From: Pyronema omphalodes
Taxonomy: Eukaryota; Ascomycota; Pezizomycetes; Pezizales; Pyronemataceae
Direction: 5' to 3'
Assembly (NCBI GenBank): GCA_024516155.1
Contig: JAJJXM010000037.1
Coordinates: 124,001-188,000, forward strand
DNA: 64,000 bases
Positions 1-11,771 of this stretch are shown here, piece by piece (positions within the stretch are counted from its first letter, which is position 1; each line of letters begins with the position of its first letter). The notes under the pieces are model-generated. The model searched no databases. It was not told the origin of the DNA and saw only the letters and a program-made list of their open reading frames with translations. The position numbers and the translations under genes were made by a program.

Positions 1-37
1 GGTAACAGAGCTGAAGAGCTTTCTGGGGATATCAGGT

Positions 38-832
38 TCAGTCCAGGCAGCAGTTGCTTGGGGGACAGGGAAGGGGATGGCGGGGGGGGGCGGCGATATT
101 GTGTTTGGCTAGCGCTTCTTCAGCAGCAAAACAGCGGGTCTTCCAGTAGGTGACCAGATCGTCGGTTTGGGCAGTGGGCAGGGGTTCAGTGTCAGGGGCA
201 CGGTCGGTGGATTCAGGAATTTCGTGGGAGGGCAGCAGTTTGCGCAGCATTTCTTCAATCTTGCGTAATGTTGCTCTGTCGCGATCCATGATGCTGAATG
301 CTTTATTGAGGCGTTGAGTGGTACGATGGTCGTTGAGGCGTGCGGCGTCGGCATGTGCGGTTACTGTGGCCATGACTCGGTCGATTGCTGTCAGGTCTGC
401 GATGCTGGTGTGTCCGGGGGTTGCTGTTTCATTGCCCAAGGTGCGCAGGGAAGCCTGGATACCATGTTCATAGACGAGAGGAGTTTCAGTGGAAGTGGTG
501 GTAGACGGTGCGGAGCGTTTTGCCGGGAGGGTTGGAAAGTCTTGGATATTGCGGACGTGGATTGTATGTCCAGTTCTGGGCGCAGTGGGGGCAGGCGGTT
601 GGTTTTGAGGAGTGGGTTGCGGCGGGGTAGAGGGACGGCGAGCTGGGGTTGGTGTAGGCGACGCGGTTTCTTCGTCGCTGACGTCAGTGTCAGTGTGGAG
701 GTTCATGTCATCAATTGTTGTCGGCTGGGAGTGCGGCTCTGCGCTAGCGTGTTGGCTCGCGCTAAGGCTCGGCGTGCTGATTTTGTTGGGGGGAATGGGT
801 TTTTTGCGGGGGGCAGCAGAGCGTGGGGCCAT
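38..832 (-). CDS. Possible LINE ORF1 (gag-like) protein, element cut by window edge
   Basis: Open frame of 264 codons with no family I can name with certainty. The N-terminal 100 residues are basic and very rich in Pro, Ser and Thr. The middle is helical with heptad-like Leu/Ile spacing (about residues 150-200, containing RKIEEMLRKLL), and the C-terminus ends in a short Pro/Cys-rich tail. This basic low-complexity plus coiled-coil layout is what fungal non-LTR ORF1 proteins look like, but there is no zinc knuckle and no reverse transcriptase inside the window; an ORF2 would lie beyond position 1. A run of Cs at about 1121-1130 marks where this unit meets the leader of gene copy A1, whose promoter is missing. 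That fits insertion of an element reading leftwards into the A1 promoter region. A host gene of unknown function is the alternative. Confidence 0.4.
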   Translation of the reverse strand: MAPRSAAPRKKPIPPNKISTPSLSASQHASAEPHSQPTTIDDMNLHTDTDVSDEETASPTPTPARRPSTPPQPTPQNQPPAPTAPRTGHTIHVRNIQDFPTLPAKRSAPSTTTSTETPLVYEHGIQASLRTLGNETATPGHTSIADLTAIDRVMATVTAHADAARLNDHRTTQRLNKAFSIMDRDRATLRKIEEMLRKLLPSHEIPESTDRAPDTEPLPTAQTDDLVTYWKTRCFAAEEALAKHNIAAPPRHPLPCPPSNCCLD

Positions 833-1133
833 GTCGCCGCGAAGGAGTTGGGAGGGGAGATTGAGGGAGCGATAGAGTTAAAGGGGAGAGAAGCGAAGAC
901 GAGTTCGAGCGAGTGGTTGTTGTTTTGTGGTTGTGGTGGAGTCGCGTTGTGCCTGTGCCGAGGGGCGTCTTCAGGGGCCGTGATTCTCTTTCACCTCGCT
1001 TGCGCGACGAAAAAGAGCGTGCCGGGTCTGGAGAGGCTTCGGGTAGGTAAATCGAGTGAGCTATTCAAGAATCCGCTCGAAAATCTGATGATTTCCGGGT
1101 GGTTGTTGAGATAGCTGGGGGGGGGGGGTCGAA

Positions 1134-1564
1134 CTCGGGGTGTGGTGTGATTCACTAAGTCCAACAGATTATCTAACACCGGAATAACAAAGTAAGTTCC
1201 TCCTGAATTTTGAAGTAAGAAATCATGGACACTAACGACACCGAGAGTGTTAGCATATGTTGAACACATACTTCTACGAAGTCTCCTGATCCACCCGGAA
1301 GCCTTCCTGATCAGTGAGTCCCAAAGGCCAAGCAAGTCACCCCAGAGAGTTATATACTGACCATCTCCGACTGAAGGTCACTCAAGGAACTGCCATCGTT
1401 GGAAACCTTGTGGACATCACTGCCACCCTTCGAAGTTCCTACCATGTTTCCGAGGCACTAGTCATTGCGAGGCATTCCCCTACTGCTAATTCTGCTCTCC
1501 TCCGCCCGTCTCCTTCGCTCATCACCAACGCGCATATCTCATTGTTCTCCTGAGGTAATATGAA
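1134..1564 (+). promoter_or_regulatory. Transcribed leader of family-A copy A1, promoter lost
   Basis: This stretch matches the leader upstream of A4 (about 25143-25560, opposite strand) nearly base for base. It includes what look like leader introns: a donor GTAAGT at 1191 with a CTAACGA branch-like site, and a donor GTGAGT near 1314. The homology stops at about 1134 against a G-run and foreign sequence, so the TATA box and CCAAGGCGCTAA module seen at the other copies are absent here. One frame (1356-1550) stays open and is conserved with A4 (GNLVDITATLRSSYHVSEA), which hints at former coding capacity. Confidence 0.6.
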
Positions 1565-3306
1565 ATGGAAAACGTCAACGACTACCCCCAGTAAGTTGCA
1601 GACAAGCCGATATGGCCATGCGGCGTTTTAATGCTGATGATTAGCAGAAAAACTAACTCTTCTCTTGCGGACGCTGCCACCGCTTCTGCAAGTGGTTCTG
1701 CTTCCAACGGAAGCACTGTGAGGTAAGTCGTCGTTTTATGTACAATTGTATGGCACTCTTTTAATTCATCGGATCAGCCAACTACAGCCAGTATCCGGGG
1801 CGGACACACTCTTCAACGAGCCAGTGGAATCTTGTGCCGCTGTGCAGGCAGTACAGTACAACGCGGAGTAAGTCATGATTATATGTATTGCATCACGAAC
1901 AATATCTAACAGTTGTTGCTAGGACTCTGCATCTTCCTCGTCCCCGGATAGATCAGTCTCCACATCCCATGAGAACATTACCTTCACCTTCGCCCGCACA
2001 TCATTATCAATATACTGGAATGCGGAATGGGACCCCTGCTGTGTTATCATCATCATTCGATGCCAATCTACAGACTGGCAGCATGGTTCGTCAGGATGGG
2101 AACCAATTCCGCCGTGATTTCAGGTATCATGGTCACTCCACCGGAGCGAATCCCGCGGTGACCTTGCCATTGCAGCAGGCACCGCCCGGCTTCATCAGCA
2201 CTGTTTATCCTTCCGGACAGCCAGCTCCACAGATCCCCCCACACCGACAGCAGGTCATTCCAGGGACTGCAGCTTTTGAAGGCGTTCCGAGTGTCACTCC
2301 AACCTTGAGGAAAACATCCCATCTTCCAGCCACACCCAGTTCCACCATTCAGACCTCAACCGCCACTACTGATCTCCTTTCTATGTCCGCTCCTCAGGAC
2401 ACCAGGGCACCACATGTGGCTTCCAGCTCACCTGAGGCCGTTCCGGCTTGACAGGTGAAACCGAAGCGCAAGCGGGGCAGTAAGGATGGCAGTTCTGCTC
2501 TCGTTGCCCACAGAGGTGACGAACAGGTGACCGTCGTTCAAGATCACCCGGCATCCTCTGAGGCTATGCCATCAACCGATAGCAATACTGACGATGACTC
2601 TCCCACGGGCCCGGAGGACCCTGATTGGGACATGTGGATCAAAGAACCCTCAACCGGCAAGGATGGTCCATCCGCAAAAGAAACATTGATCGCTGGCAAG
2701 TTGGATGGGGAAACTCCAGTCCAGTGGTCGGCAGTGACTGTGGAGAAGCAAGGCCAGGTTATCCGCCGGCTTCGCTTTTGGATGGGATGGACTCGGGAAA
2801 AGGCGGAGACGCACCTGAAAAAGATGAGCGGGAAGTGGTTTTCCGACAAGAAAATCCTCCCCACTACCACTAACGACACTCCTCTATTTTTGTTTTCCGG
2901 CGATGAGTCTGACAGTGACGATGATATGGCCTGGCATACAGGATATGCGGCAATTGAGGCTATTCCCAGTGAGACGCGATCAACGTATACCGAATCCCTC
3001 ATTATTCCTGACTCTACTGTGGATGTTGCAGATGAGGGAACCACTGAGCAACCCCAGTAGGCACCTAGCGAAACGACGGTAAATCCTTTCATGACATATC
3101 TCGTTTCGGTGGCAAGTGTTGACTGGAACACATAGGTACCCTACCTTGGTACTCGTCGTCCCGGGCCTGACTTTTCCCGGCTGCGTTTGACTGGTCCTTG
3201 TCTTGCGTCCTGGACAACAGGCGTCATTGCGGACGCTACAGTTGCTTCACCTTTCCTCCGAATGGATGAAGCGCATGAGATATTTCTCTCTCAGGAGGAT
3301 GCCTGA
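1565..3306 (+). pseudogene. Family-A copy A1 (DPD/PLFL family), degraded
   Basis: Exons by comparison with intact A5: 1565-1590, 1645-1722, 1778-1867, 1923-3078, 3136-3306. The first three are 26, 78 and 90 nt, exactly as in A5. The product would be a Pro/Ser/Thr-rich protein with a KPKRKRG basic cluster, the conserved block from GPEDPDWDMW to KWFSDKK, the motif PLFLFSGDESDSDDD and the C-terminal VPYLGTRRPGPDF exon. Breaks: an in-frame TGA at 2449-2451 where A4 and A5 have a Ser codon, a TAG at 3058-3060, and an in-frame deletion after KWFSDKK that removes the end of exon 4, an intron and the start of exon 5. The frame is otherwise open. It has lost its promoter to the unit on its left, so I call it a pseudogene. 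Function of the family is unknown; nuclear location is inferred from the basic cluster. Confidence 0.8.
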
Positions 3307-3870
3307 TATGATGGTCGGTAGCAACCGTTGCATCTTGCTTCAAGAAGTGTCAGTAAAAGACGCCCGAATGGCTTACAATTGATGAGGTCATAATCTTGCT
3401 TCTCACGCTGGAAACATTGAGCGGACGTCTCAAGTCAATAATTTGCTTGGTTTATTGTTATTTCTTTTGGTCTTCTTCCTGATTTGGTTTGTCCTGTGCT
3501 GCTTGATGTTGAATTTCACGGTGAATATGGTGGTTCGAATATACGTTTCTGTATCAATTTATGTTGTCGTATAACACTGTTTTTTTTTTTTTTTTTTGAG
3601 TATTCAATCGTTTGTGTCCTGAAGCCCGTATTTACAATGACAAAAGTTGACACTCATGCACTTCTTTCTAAATCATTAGTCTAAATAACGTGCAGTCTTT
3701 CATATTACACAAAGCGTCACTATAACACCTTGTTTGAAAATGCTAAATCGTTCCTTACGCTTCACGCGATTATCATTTGTATTACAATCTTGCATAGCGT
3801 ATCACTCGGTCTTGCGTTGCGTCAAATACGACCCTCACCACAGACAAAGTTGTTTGAGACGAAGCCGCGT
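3307..3870 (+). repeat. 3' UTR and flank of A1, duplicated behind A3, A4 and A5
   Basis: The first 130 bp after the A1 stop share the block TTGCATCTTGCTTCAAGAA and a following TGTCAGTAAAAGACG with the 3' ends of A3 and A5. From about 3485 to 3860 the sequence matches the opposite strand at about 23510-23850, just behind A4. So the duplicated segment includes several hundred bases of 3' flank. A T18 tract sits at about 3581-3598. No gene is seen from 3870 to 4600. Confidence 0.65.
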
Positions 3871-4609
3871 TGGTTCATTGTTTGACCTATCTTGGGTTTT
3901 TGTCGTAGTGTTTTATCAAAGCAATGCCGACTTCAGTGTATGGTGATAGCGGTGAGTGAATAAGAATGTTCATGTGCTTGATAGCGGATGATGAAGAGGC
4001 TGCGCGTCGTCATTGCCCGCAATCTTGGTGATGAATTGAAAGCGGAAATGGGATGTAATATGTCTGATTGCCTCTGAGCAGAAGAAGACACTATGATTCA
4101 TCTTAGGGCGTGGCATCCTGAAAGAACTCAACAACAAAAATATATTTGAAGCTGTTGAATGTCGCCTAGAGTTCCAGTGTCTTGGCCACACATAGGGCTT
4201 ACGTGACCAGCACGTGGAGGTGGAGTTTCCACATTGGGTATATCTCCCTCTGTAGACGCGTAGAGTTAGATCACCATCGTTCTCCATGAATACACTCTTT
4301 CACCTTCACCTTTCTCTCGCATTTCCATTTACAGAAGCATAGATGTATATACAGAGCCCATAATCTGCACTATGGACGCTCTTCTTTAGGGCTGGTAAGG
4401 ATTAACACACGACGGCAACGACACCCGCCCCCGCCCCCCCTGCACTCTCCACAACGATTACCGCAAACCTCGATTTTCTCGCAGGAATCGGATTTGCAGT
4501 GCTCTATTAGGTTTCCCTTGAACTTTTGAAAGGATCTCAGCCAGTTTTGTGCGACCTTCTGTCGTAAAATCGAAATCTTCGCGAGTTTTGCCTCGCCCCA
4601 CCCCGCGAA

Positions 4610-6034
4610 ATGCCGATGCAACAACGTGCACGCAACGCGCAACGACCAAATCGGTCCGAAAACGCGTCTGCAGCCCTCGTGGACCCCCCTCAGGATGGAA
4701 CACATCCCACTTTGGACGGACGGGATGAGAGTGTTGACTCAGCTGCCGGAAAGAGATTCCAGGAACTGTATGAACGCACGCTCCAAGCGTTGGATCCAGA
4801 CACCCTCAGACAGGACCGCGACTACTGGGCGGTCAGTGACTGGCGTCGTGACCTGAGTCAGACAGCACTTGACTATATCTGCGGAATTGATACAGCGGCT
4901 CTCACTAAGAGGCATGCCGAATACTCTGCCTGCGCCCTCGTCGCGATAGATCAGGCGAGCCGAGAGTCCTGCCAGCGACTCGACAGCCTGGAAGAATCGA
5001 TCAGGAACAATAGCGATGCGCTACAGAGCCGATTCGAGGTGCTCCTGACAACAATCGGTGACCTGCGTTGCGAAAATACAATGCTGCGGGAAGCGTACAA
5101 CTCTACCAAGGCAGAAACAGCAGCTCTCAGAGCTTCTGTGGATGCCCTCACGAAGAAAATCGAAGAACAGGCTGTCCTTTCTGTGCCCCCCTCTCCCGAT
5201 GTTACGGCCTCCCCCACAGCCATGCAGGAGATATCGCTACAACTCTCCGTCCTCCAAAATGACATCCAGGATGTTCTTGACGCTGTTCGCAATGCTCCAA
5301 CCAAGAGAAAGCAAAGGGGAAGGGACCGGAATACTCATCTCACCACCACGCCGACGAACCAACAACCGGCAAACCACAAACCCAGAGGTGCATTGCCGGA
5401 CCACAGCCTGATACACTCCAACCATGTAACCACCGCTGCCCGGGATTTACTTGATCCCCTCAAGTTCAAGATCCCCCCACCTGCCCTCGCCGTCACTTCA
5501 TCTGAAGTTGTGCCAAACCCCCAACCGGATAGCACTGCGACTCAGGACACACCTCTACCTGATGCTGCCAGCACTACTCATGCTGATAACAAATGCTGGA
5601 AGACTGTTGAGGGTAAAGCGAGACATAAGACGAAACAGACAGCTCAGGCAGCAACAACCACTGCAGCAACAACCAGCAAGACACCGACAATAAAGGGTGG
5701 TGGGAGGGGTAAGAACACCCACCAACCACAACTGAAGAGACCCTCAACAAAACGAACTTGGGCAGAAGTCGTAAAGAGTGGGGGAATCAACATCCAGATT
5801 GTGCTAGGGAACGGAAATCTTGGACTTCCAACAGCACCGACGAAAAGGAGAAAGGGTGAGAGAGGAGGAGGAGCAGCACGCAGGCTGAGGAAGAAGGAGG
5901 TAGTTGGGGAGCGAGGGGAGCAGCGGCCCGGCAGAGCAGGCCCGGGTGGTTCAAGCGATGAGAATGGCAACACCAGTAGAGAATTTGAGAGAGGCGAGGG
6001 AAGGAGGGGCGGAGGTGGCCCAGTTGTGGTATAA
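4610..6034 (+). CDS. LINE ORF1-like (gag-like) protein
   Basis: Open frame of 474 codons. The N-terminal third is acidic and helical, the middle (about residues 120-245) is a long coiled coil, then comes a Pro/Thr/Gln-rich linker. The C-terminal part holds WKTVEGK (about 325) and TWAEVVKSGGINIQIVLGNG (about 385-405), followed by an Arg/Gly-rich tail. This is the architecture of fungal non-LTR ORF1 proteins. The same C-terminal signature occurs in a broken copy at 52985-53745, so the unit is repetitive. No ORF2 (endonuclease or reverse transcriptase) follows within 2 kb, so this is either a 3'-truncated or non-autonomous element or a domesticated ORF1. The ATG at 4610 is used because it is the first in frame; the frame is intact, which suggests recent activity or selection. 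The sequence is not related in any obvious way to the frame at 38-832. Confidence 0.55.
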   Translation: MPMQQRARNAQRPNRSENASAALVDPPQDGTHPTLDGRDESVDSAAGKRFQELYERTLQALDPDTLRQDRDYWAVSDWRRDLSQTALDYICGIDTAALTKRHAEYSACALVAIDQASRESCQRLDSLEESIRNNSDALQSRFEVLLTTIGDLRCENTMLREAYNSTKAETAALRASVDALTKKIEEQAVLSVPPSPDVTASPTAMQEISLQLSVLQNDIQDVLDAVRNAPTKRKQRGRDRNTHLTTTPTNQQPANHKPRGALPDHSLIHSNHVTTAARDLLDPLKFKIPPPALAVTSSEVVPNPQPDSTATQDTPLPDAASTTHADNKCWKTVEGKARHKTKQTAQAATTTAATTSKTPTIKGGGRGKNTHQPQLKRPSTKRTWAEVVKSGGINIQIVLGNGNLGLPTAPTKRRKGERGGGAARRLRKKEVVGERGEQRPGRAGPGGSSDENGNTSREFERGEGRRGGGGPVVV

Positions 6035-7922
6035 CTCTTGATTTTTGTTGTGTTCTTGCTTTGTGGAGGAAAAAAGGGCGGAAAAATCATCAAAAAATAG
6101 GAGGGGCAGGGAGGAGGAAAGGGAGGACAACCCAGCGAGGTGGCCTGCGAGCAAACAGGCCTCTTGCACACGATAATCGGGATAGAAAACTATATGCCTC
6201 GAAGGAAGACAGGGGGCTACAGCCCTCAAATAGCAGAGAGCTCCACGGCTTATCCTGGCAGGCAGAAGGGGTAACTCCCGGAACCTCGACATTTTACAGT
6301 AGATGGGTAGCCTTCGCCATAACCTTACAGTAGCAAGCGAGTATCGGGAAATGAAAAAAAATAAAAGACGCTCCTCTTTTGTTGTTAGGCTTGATGAGGT
6401 CGTCTCGTTGCCGAGTGATTCAGTATGAATGAATGCACAAACCTTGCTCTAACACCCCATTTCCAACGTTGCTACACTGAGAATGAAGATGCTGCAGCTA
6501 TCGCCAAAAAACTTGAACCTTCCTCAGCTAGAACGTGAATAATTAATGTCGCTAAATCCAAGCCAGGCCTCCTCCCCTCGGGCTAAAATGAATCTGATGG
6601 ATGCATTCACCGTGACGTAGACGAGTGACTGAGTATGACTAAGCTCATTTGCGACCCCGCAACCTCGTGTCGCCCCCATTATTGACTTGGAGATCCATCC
6701 AAGAAACACAGATTGGAAGAACAACATCTAAAGATTGTAGTTGTCTTTATTTGGGTATATAAAAGTTGTATGTAAGGCCAATCTTATGCATTCAGTTGCT
6801 ATGACGCAGCCGAGTGTACATGCATAACTAATTCCTTCACAGACCCTGCACACCAATCTCGACCCCTCAAACGACTAAGAAATCAGGAAGTACACATAGA
6901 GATTTAGTTCAACCCTTGAAAATCTCCGACTGTGAGTTCTGGATTGTCCAATCCCGTCCATCTGCTTGTGTGGTAGTGGCTTAAGGGAAAGAACATGTTG
7001 GTCAGAACGGCACTGGTTCAAGAGTTCAGTTGAGTACAAACAGCGAGAATTGCAAATCCCAACGCGCCTTCATAAAATGAGGGGGGAACGTTATACGTGT
7101 ACGGAAACCACGAAATTGTTTTCGATACCTCCCTCTACTCATCATGCTGTATCATTATCTGTTTACAGTTCCTGGATAGTCATTGCGCGAGTGATCTCCT
7201 GTATATATATTACTGCATCCTGGTTTACTAGCGCGAGTTGGCCCATTGGTCTTCCTTTCCTCTTTCAGCGATCTCCTGTGACTTTGAACAAGAAATAGAC
7301 GTGATGCTCTGGAACTAATGGTATAATAAACCCATATACCGGTAACTGAGGAACTCGGTGCAAACGTAATTCATGGTGAAGATGATACTGGTGTGGCGAA
7401 TAGGCTTAAATCTGTAAGATGTGAAGCAGGGGGTATATGATGAGTAAACCGTGGCAACGTCTGTAAACCTGTGCTTCGAGGTACACAATAGCCCCAGAAA
7501 AAAAATATTTGTGGGAATACACACCGGCTCCCTGAACGTAGTATCGAAGCAAAGAGGTCATTCACACCGATGGTTAAGAAAACACATTTTATTACCGTTG
7601 TGGATGCTATTGAGATACTGGCTGACAATATATCGGGCAAAACACAGAAAAGGGCAGAAACGCCGCACCTATAAACTAAACAGAACGGCACACTTCCAGT
7701 CTGCCATAAATGCCTATCAACGAGCATCCAACAAAGTCTTGGTAAATGCTGACAGAAAACAACAGGCCCACAGATTATACCGTGATATCATTGATCATCT
7801 TCACTCAAAAGAAAATGGAAAAAATAACAGCACGCACAATGGAATTCTCTGAATAATAATTTTCTCTATGCTACATCGGTGGCCAAAACATGGTAAAACA
7901 GTCCGAAACAGGAGGCTGCAAT
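6035..7922. other. Intergenic, no supported gene
   Basis: The first 300 bp are G/A-rich and continue the tail of the ORF1-like element (A-rich run at about 6353-6366). The rest has only short, compositionally poor open frames on both strands with no conserved features. I see no gene, RNA or clear repeat here. Confidence 0.5.
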
Positions 7923-8203
7923 GTACATCTACCCAGTTCTAGAGAGTTCAAGCAACCATTCCTCGTTTGCTATGTAAACTCCATCCAGCAGTTGCTGTCC
8001 TTTGTGGTGTTCTGCCTCTTTCTCGGGCTCGCTGGGAGACTCGGACGCCGCACTAGACCTTGCGCTTTTCGGAAGAACATCCAAGGAAAAACAAGCGGAA
8101 GAGACTCGACAGAATTTGAAAACCGTCCTCGGGATAAGAGTTTTCAATACCCAACTCGTACAGTCGAACCGAGATTGAACGCTCCGAAAAGGGATGCTGT
8201 GAT
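7923..8203 (-). repeat. Tandem duplicate of the A2 terminal exon
   Basis: This approximately 281-bp unit repeats the last part of gene copy A2 just downstream. Its minus-strand translation ends SPSEPEKEAEHHKGQQLLDG...ANEEWLLELSRTG, against SPSEPQNEAQHHEHQQVLDG...ANEEWLPELCRTG in A2, and both end at the same stop position. It lies after the A2 stop codon, so it is a decaying copy rather than part of the protein. Confidence 0.65.
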
Positions 8204-10050
8204 GTACACCTACCCAGTTCTACAGAGTTCAGGCAACCATTCCTCGTTTGCCGTGGGAAACCCATCCAGCACTTGCTGATGTTCGTGGTGTTGTGCCTCA
8301 TTCTGGGGCTCGCTGGGAGACCTGGACTCATCACTGGAGCTTGCGGTATTCGCAAGAACTGCGGCAGGCACGGCAGTTCCCGCCATCATGGTTCTCCTGA
8401 CAGAGGCAAGAAATGGAGCCAAAGCACGCGGCAGGGAAGGTTCCGGAGATGGTCTGGATGGGCTGACGTCGGAGAGCATTGTCGTGTTGACATCGGGCGG
8501 TATTTCCGAGGCCATATTAGATGTGGGGCAATCGGCGGTAATGGGTGGCTGTTCGTCTCGGACAGACCCAATGCTTAGCCCTGCTTCATCCAGGCCCATG
8601 CCGTCGTTCTCCTCATATTCGGTTTCCTTGTCGTGGGATGAGGTCAGAAAGAGAGGAGCTTCGTTCGAAGCACCGGAGTTGCTCTCAATGCTTGATGCAA
8701 CGGCGGAAATCTCAGGAAGGACACCAGAGGTAGACGCAGACTATGCGATCTCGACTGTTAGCACAAACTGAACTCGGAAACATATCACAAAAATGGGTAC
8801 TTACAACGGTGTCATCCTTGGTCTTTCGGGATCGCTTGACTCTGAACGGGTCTTCCTTATCCGCTGCCCGACGTTCCCTCTCAGAAATCCACTTCTTGGA
8901 CCGGAAATCCAGGTGCTTTTCAGCGCGGGCTCGTGACCACAGCATCCAGAAGCAAATACGGCGGATCGCCCGGGCTTCCTTCTCAGCAGGCACAGCGGAC
9001 CACTGGACAGGATTTTCCCAATCCAGCTTTGCAGCGACCAACGTTTCCTTTGCAGGTGGCCCCTTCTTTGCAGTCGAGGGTATTCGAATCCACATGTCCC
9101 AGTCAGGGTCTTCCGGATCCAGCACGACATCTGCATCATATGCATCGTCGTCAAGATCTTCGTCATTGTCTGTCGATGAAGAGGCGCCTTTTCTTGCAAC
9201 CTGCTTGCTTCTCTTTGCCACAGAGGTGGGAGCATTTCCATCCGTAGCATCGTTCTCACCACCTGTGGTGGCGTCGGGAACAGTGGCAGCTTCCTCGCTG
9301 CTCCACTTGCGCTTTCGGTTCTGCTGCAAAGATGCAGTAGCTGTAGATGAGGTCGAAGCCACATGAGATGTGCCAGATGCTTCAAGAGCGGGTAGGAAAA
9401 CAGAGGCAGAAGCGTCAGTGGCGGCTTCCACGGCTGTAATAGGTCCATGAGGAACATGGTGAACATCCCAGCTGGTAGCGCCGATGTTTGAAGTGTATCC
9501 AACGGTGGGAGTCATTCTAGAAATGTCTTGACGGAGAGCAGAAGTTCCTTGAACATGAACTTGCATGGAAGGATACATTCCGCTCACAAAGCCAGGCGGT
9601 GCCTGGTGCACTGGCAAGGTCACCGCGGGACACATCCAGGCGGACTGGGGGTGGTTCCTGGGGTTCTGAGGGATCGCAGAACCAGACTGATAAATACCAG
9701 TCTGCAAATTGGTGGTGTAGGAGGAGCATTGAGTAGTGGTCGTCCCATTCTGGGTGCCAAAGTACTGGGGGTATTGGGCTGGCGAGGGAAAGGTGGTATC
9801 CCAATGGGCCGGCAGGAGCTGTCCATCTGGGGATGAGGCAAAGGTAACGCACTAGCAATAACAGTTAATTTTGTTCACGACACTTGTGGCTGCAAGAATA
9901 ACTTACTCCGCATTTTCCTGTATTTCCTGCTCAGCGGCGAGAGGATCGACCAGCCCGTTCATAAGTTGATCAGTCTGGGAAGCCTGCTGGGTTTGGCTGA
10001 TTTCAACCATTAAAACGGTCCTGGGCGATATTGGATGACGCGGTAACTTA

Positions 10051-11771
10051 CCCTATGGTTCATGAAATGGTTATAAAATTGGTGCATAAATCATGTATAA
10101 ATCTCGAAATTTCCCCACCAAATCATAATCTAGGTTTATTACCTGTTTATAATCTTATTGGGTATTTCTTACAACCTATTTAATCCTCGTTTACATTTTA
10201 TTTACAACCCCACTTACAATTTGTTTATTTATTATTTACAACCCCACTTACAATTTGTTTATTTATTATTTACAACCCCACTTACAATTTGTTTATGTAT
10301 TATTTACAACCCCACTTACAATCTGTTTATTCATTATTTACAACCCCACTTAAACGTCATTTACAATTTGTTTATTTATTATTTACAACTGCCATTCACA
10401 AGTCATTTACAATTTGTTTTTTCATTGTTTACAATTTCTATTTACAGGTCATTTACAATTTGTTTTGTCATTGTTTACAATTTCTTTTGTTGTCGTCTAC
10501 AATCTCTTCTTCCATTGTTTACGTAACTATTTACTCCACACCTTGCATTCTGTAATACCCCCATACACTGCAAAATAGTCTAGCAAGTTTATTGAGTGGT
10601 GTTGATGTTTATACTCCAAGATAAACTAGCAAAATAACTGTAGTTTGCTTTACAGACGAAGATCATTGATAATAAGGAATTTCATCAATTTCTGTGAGGT
10701 AAGTCAAACAGGAATGAGAACTCACTAAGCCAGCAGGATCCGAAGCCTTTTGGAATAGCCTATATCGATCAGCATTGTTCTGTTCTCTCAGTCAATATTT
10801 CGCCTTACAAATTTCATTGATCAGTCTTTCACAGAATCTGCAATGGTTGTGTATTTTCAATAGATGGCGGGTTCGCATCTGCGAACTCAGGATGGGAATT
10901 CGTCAGGAATTGAGAGAATGCTGAAGATATAGGGAGCCTGTTGAGAATCTGAAAGCCTGTCTTCAGCGAAAAATCTGGACTAGGCTGGACATTTTCAAGG
11001 TCCAAAAGGCGCTAAAATGCAAGCTAGTATACCATAGTGTCCCCCCACTCCGTCTTCCTGGACTCCACCGGAATGGAATTCCCGGTTCTCCTTCCTTGCC
11101 AACCTCAGCTCTTCCATACAAGCTAATCTCCATTGATTCCAGTCCTACACTGCTCCCCTGCGCTCACCTACCCAGGGAGATAACTAGCTGTTGCGATCAC
11201 ATTCCCTATACTCTTACCCTGCGTAGCTGATAATGCTGTATGTCGGACGAAATCGAAGGGGAAATGCCGGAGGAAGTAAAAGTTGTCTATGAGGTGGTTC
11301 TGAATGACTCACGGAAAAAAATCGATATACTTCTATACAAGAATTTGTGGGATTTTTTGTTTGCAATGAGCACCGATATTTGTTAAGAAATACAGGTGCA
11401 GCTTGGTGAGCAGGCAAATGATTATCATGAGGATTTGTTTTATTTCATGTCATGTTTGAATTGCAAAATTAATATGATAACCCATGGCCATTTTTTTTTT
11501 CTTTTTGTCTCAGGGCGACATTCCGTCCATTTGATGGAATGAAATGTAGAATTCACCGAAGCCTCCTTGTATGGTCGGTTTAAATTAACATCATTTACAA
11601 TTGATGGGACCATTTGCCGAATGCCGAGAGTTTTTATGCAACAGGCCGTTATATCTTCTGGCTTTATAACTGTGATGGATTAAACCTTGAATAACCTACC
11701 CGGTGCATAAAAATTTTGGTGGGGCATGGTTATAACATATGCAATTTGTATGGCAGACATGTACCATAGGG
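10051..11771. mobile_element. Non-autonomous TIR element, 1721 bp, inserted in A2
   Basis: Imperfect terminal inverted repeats begin CCCTATGGTTCATG on the left and, read on the other strand, CCCTATGGTACATG on the right; further inward both ends share GTTATAA and CCCCACCAAA. It is flanked by TTA at 10048-10050 and 11772-11774, read as a 3-bp target duplication. Removing the element rejoins A2 exon 2 to a normal GTAAGT donor, strong evidence for the boundaries. It has no long open frame, so it is non-autonomous. A TTA target is typical of PIF/Harbinger elements, but the ends are not a textbook match and the superfamily stays open. Confidence 0.7.
10213..10348 (+). repeat. 34-bp minisatellite, four units
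   Basis: Four direct units of 34 bp start at 10213, 10247, 10281 and 10315; each begins CTTACAATTTGTTTAT and ends TTTACAACCCCA. Looser TTTACAATTTGTTT-type variants continue to about 10545. The array lies inside the TIR element near its left end. Confidence 0.85.

Noticed and set aside
314..1114. Long open frame on the plus strand
   Set aside because: It lies opposite the ORF1-like frame at 38-832 and is Gly/Cys/Arg-rich, typical of a shadow frame.
10158..10526. 122-codon Leu/Tyr/Phe-rich open frame
   Set aside because: It is a translation of the 34-bp minisatellite (unit not a multiple of three) inside the TIR element.
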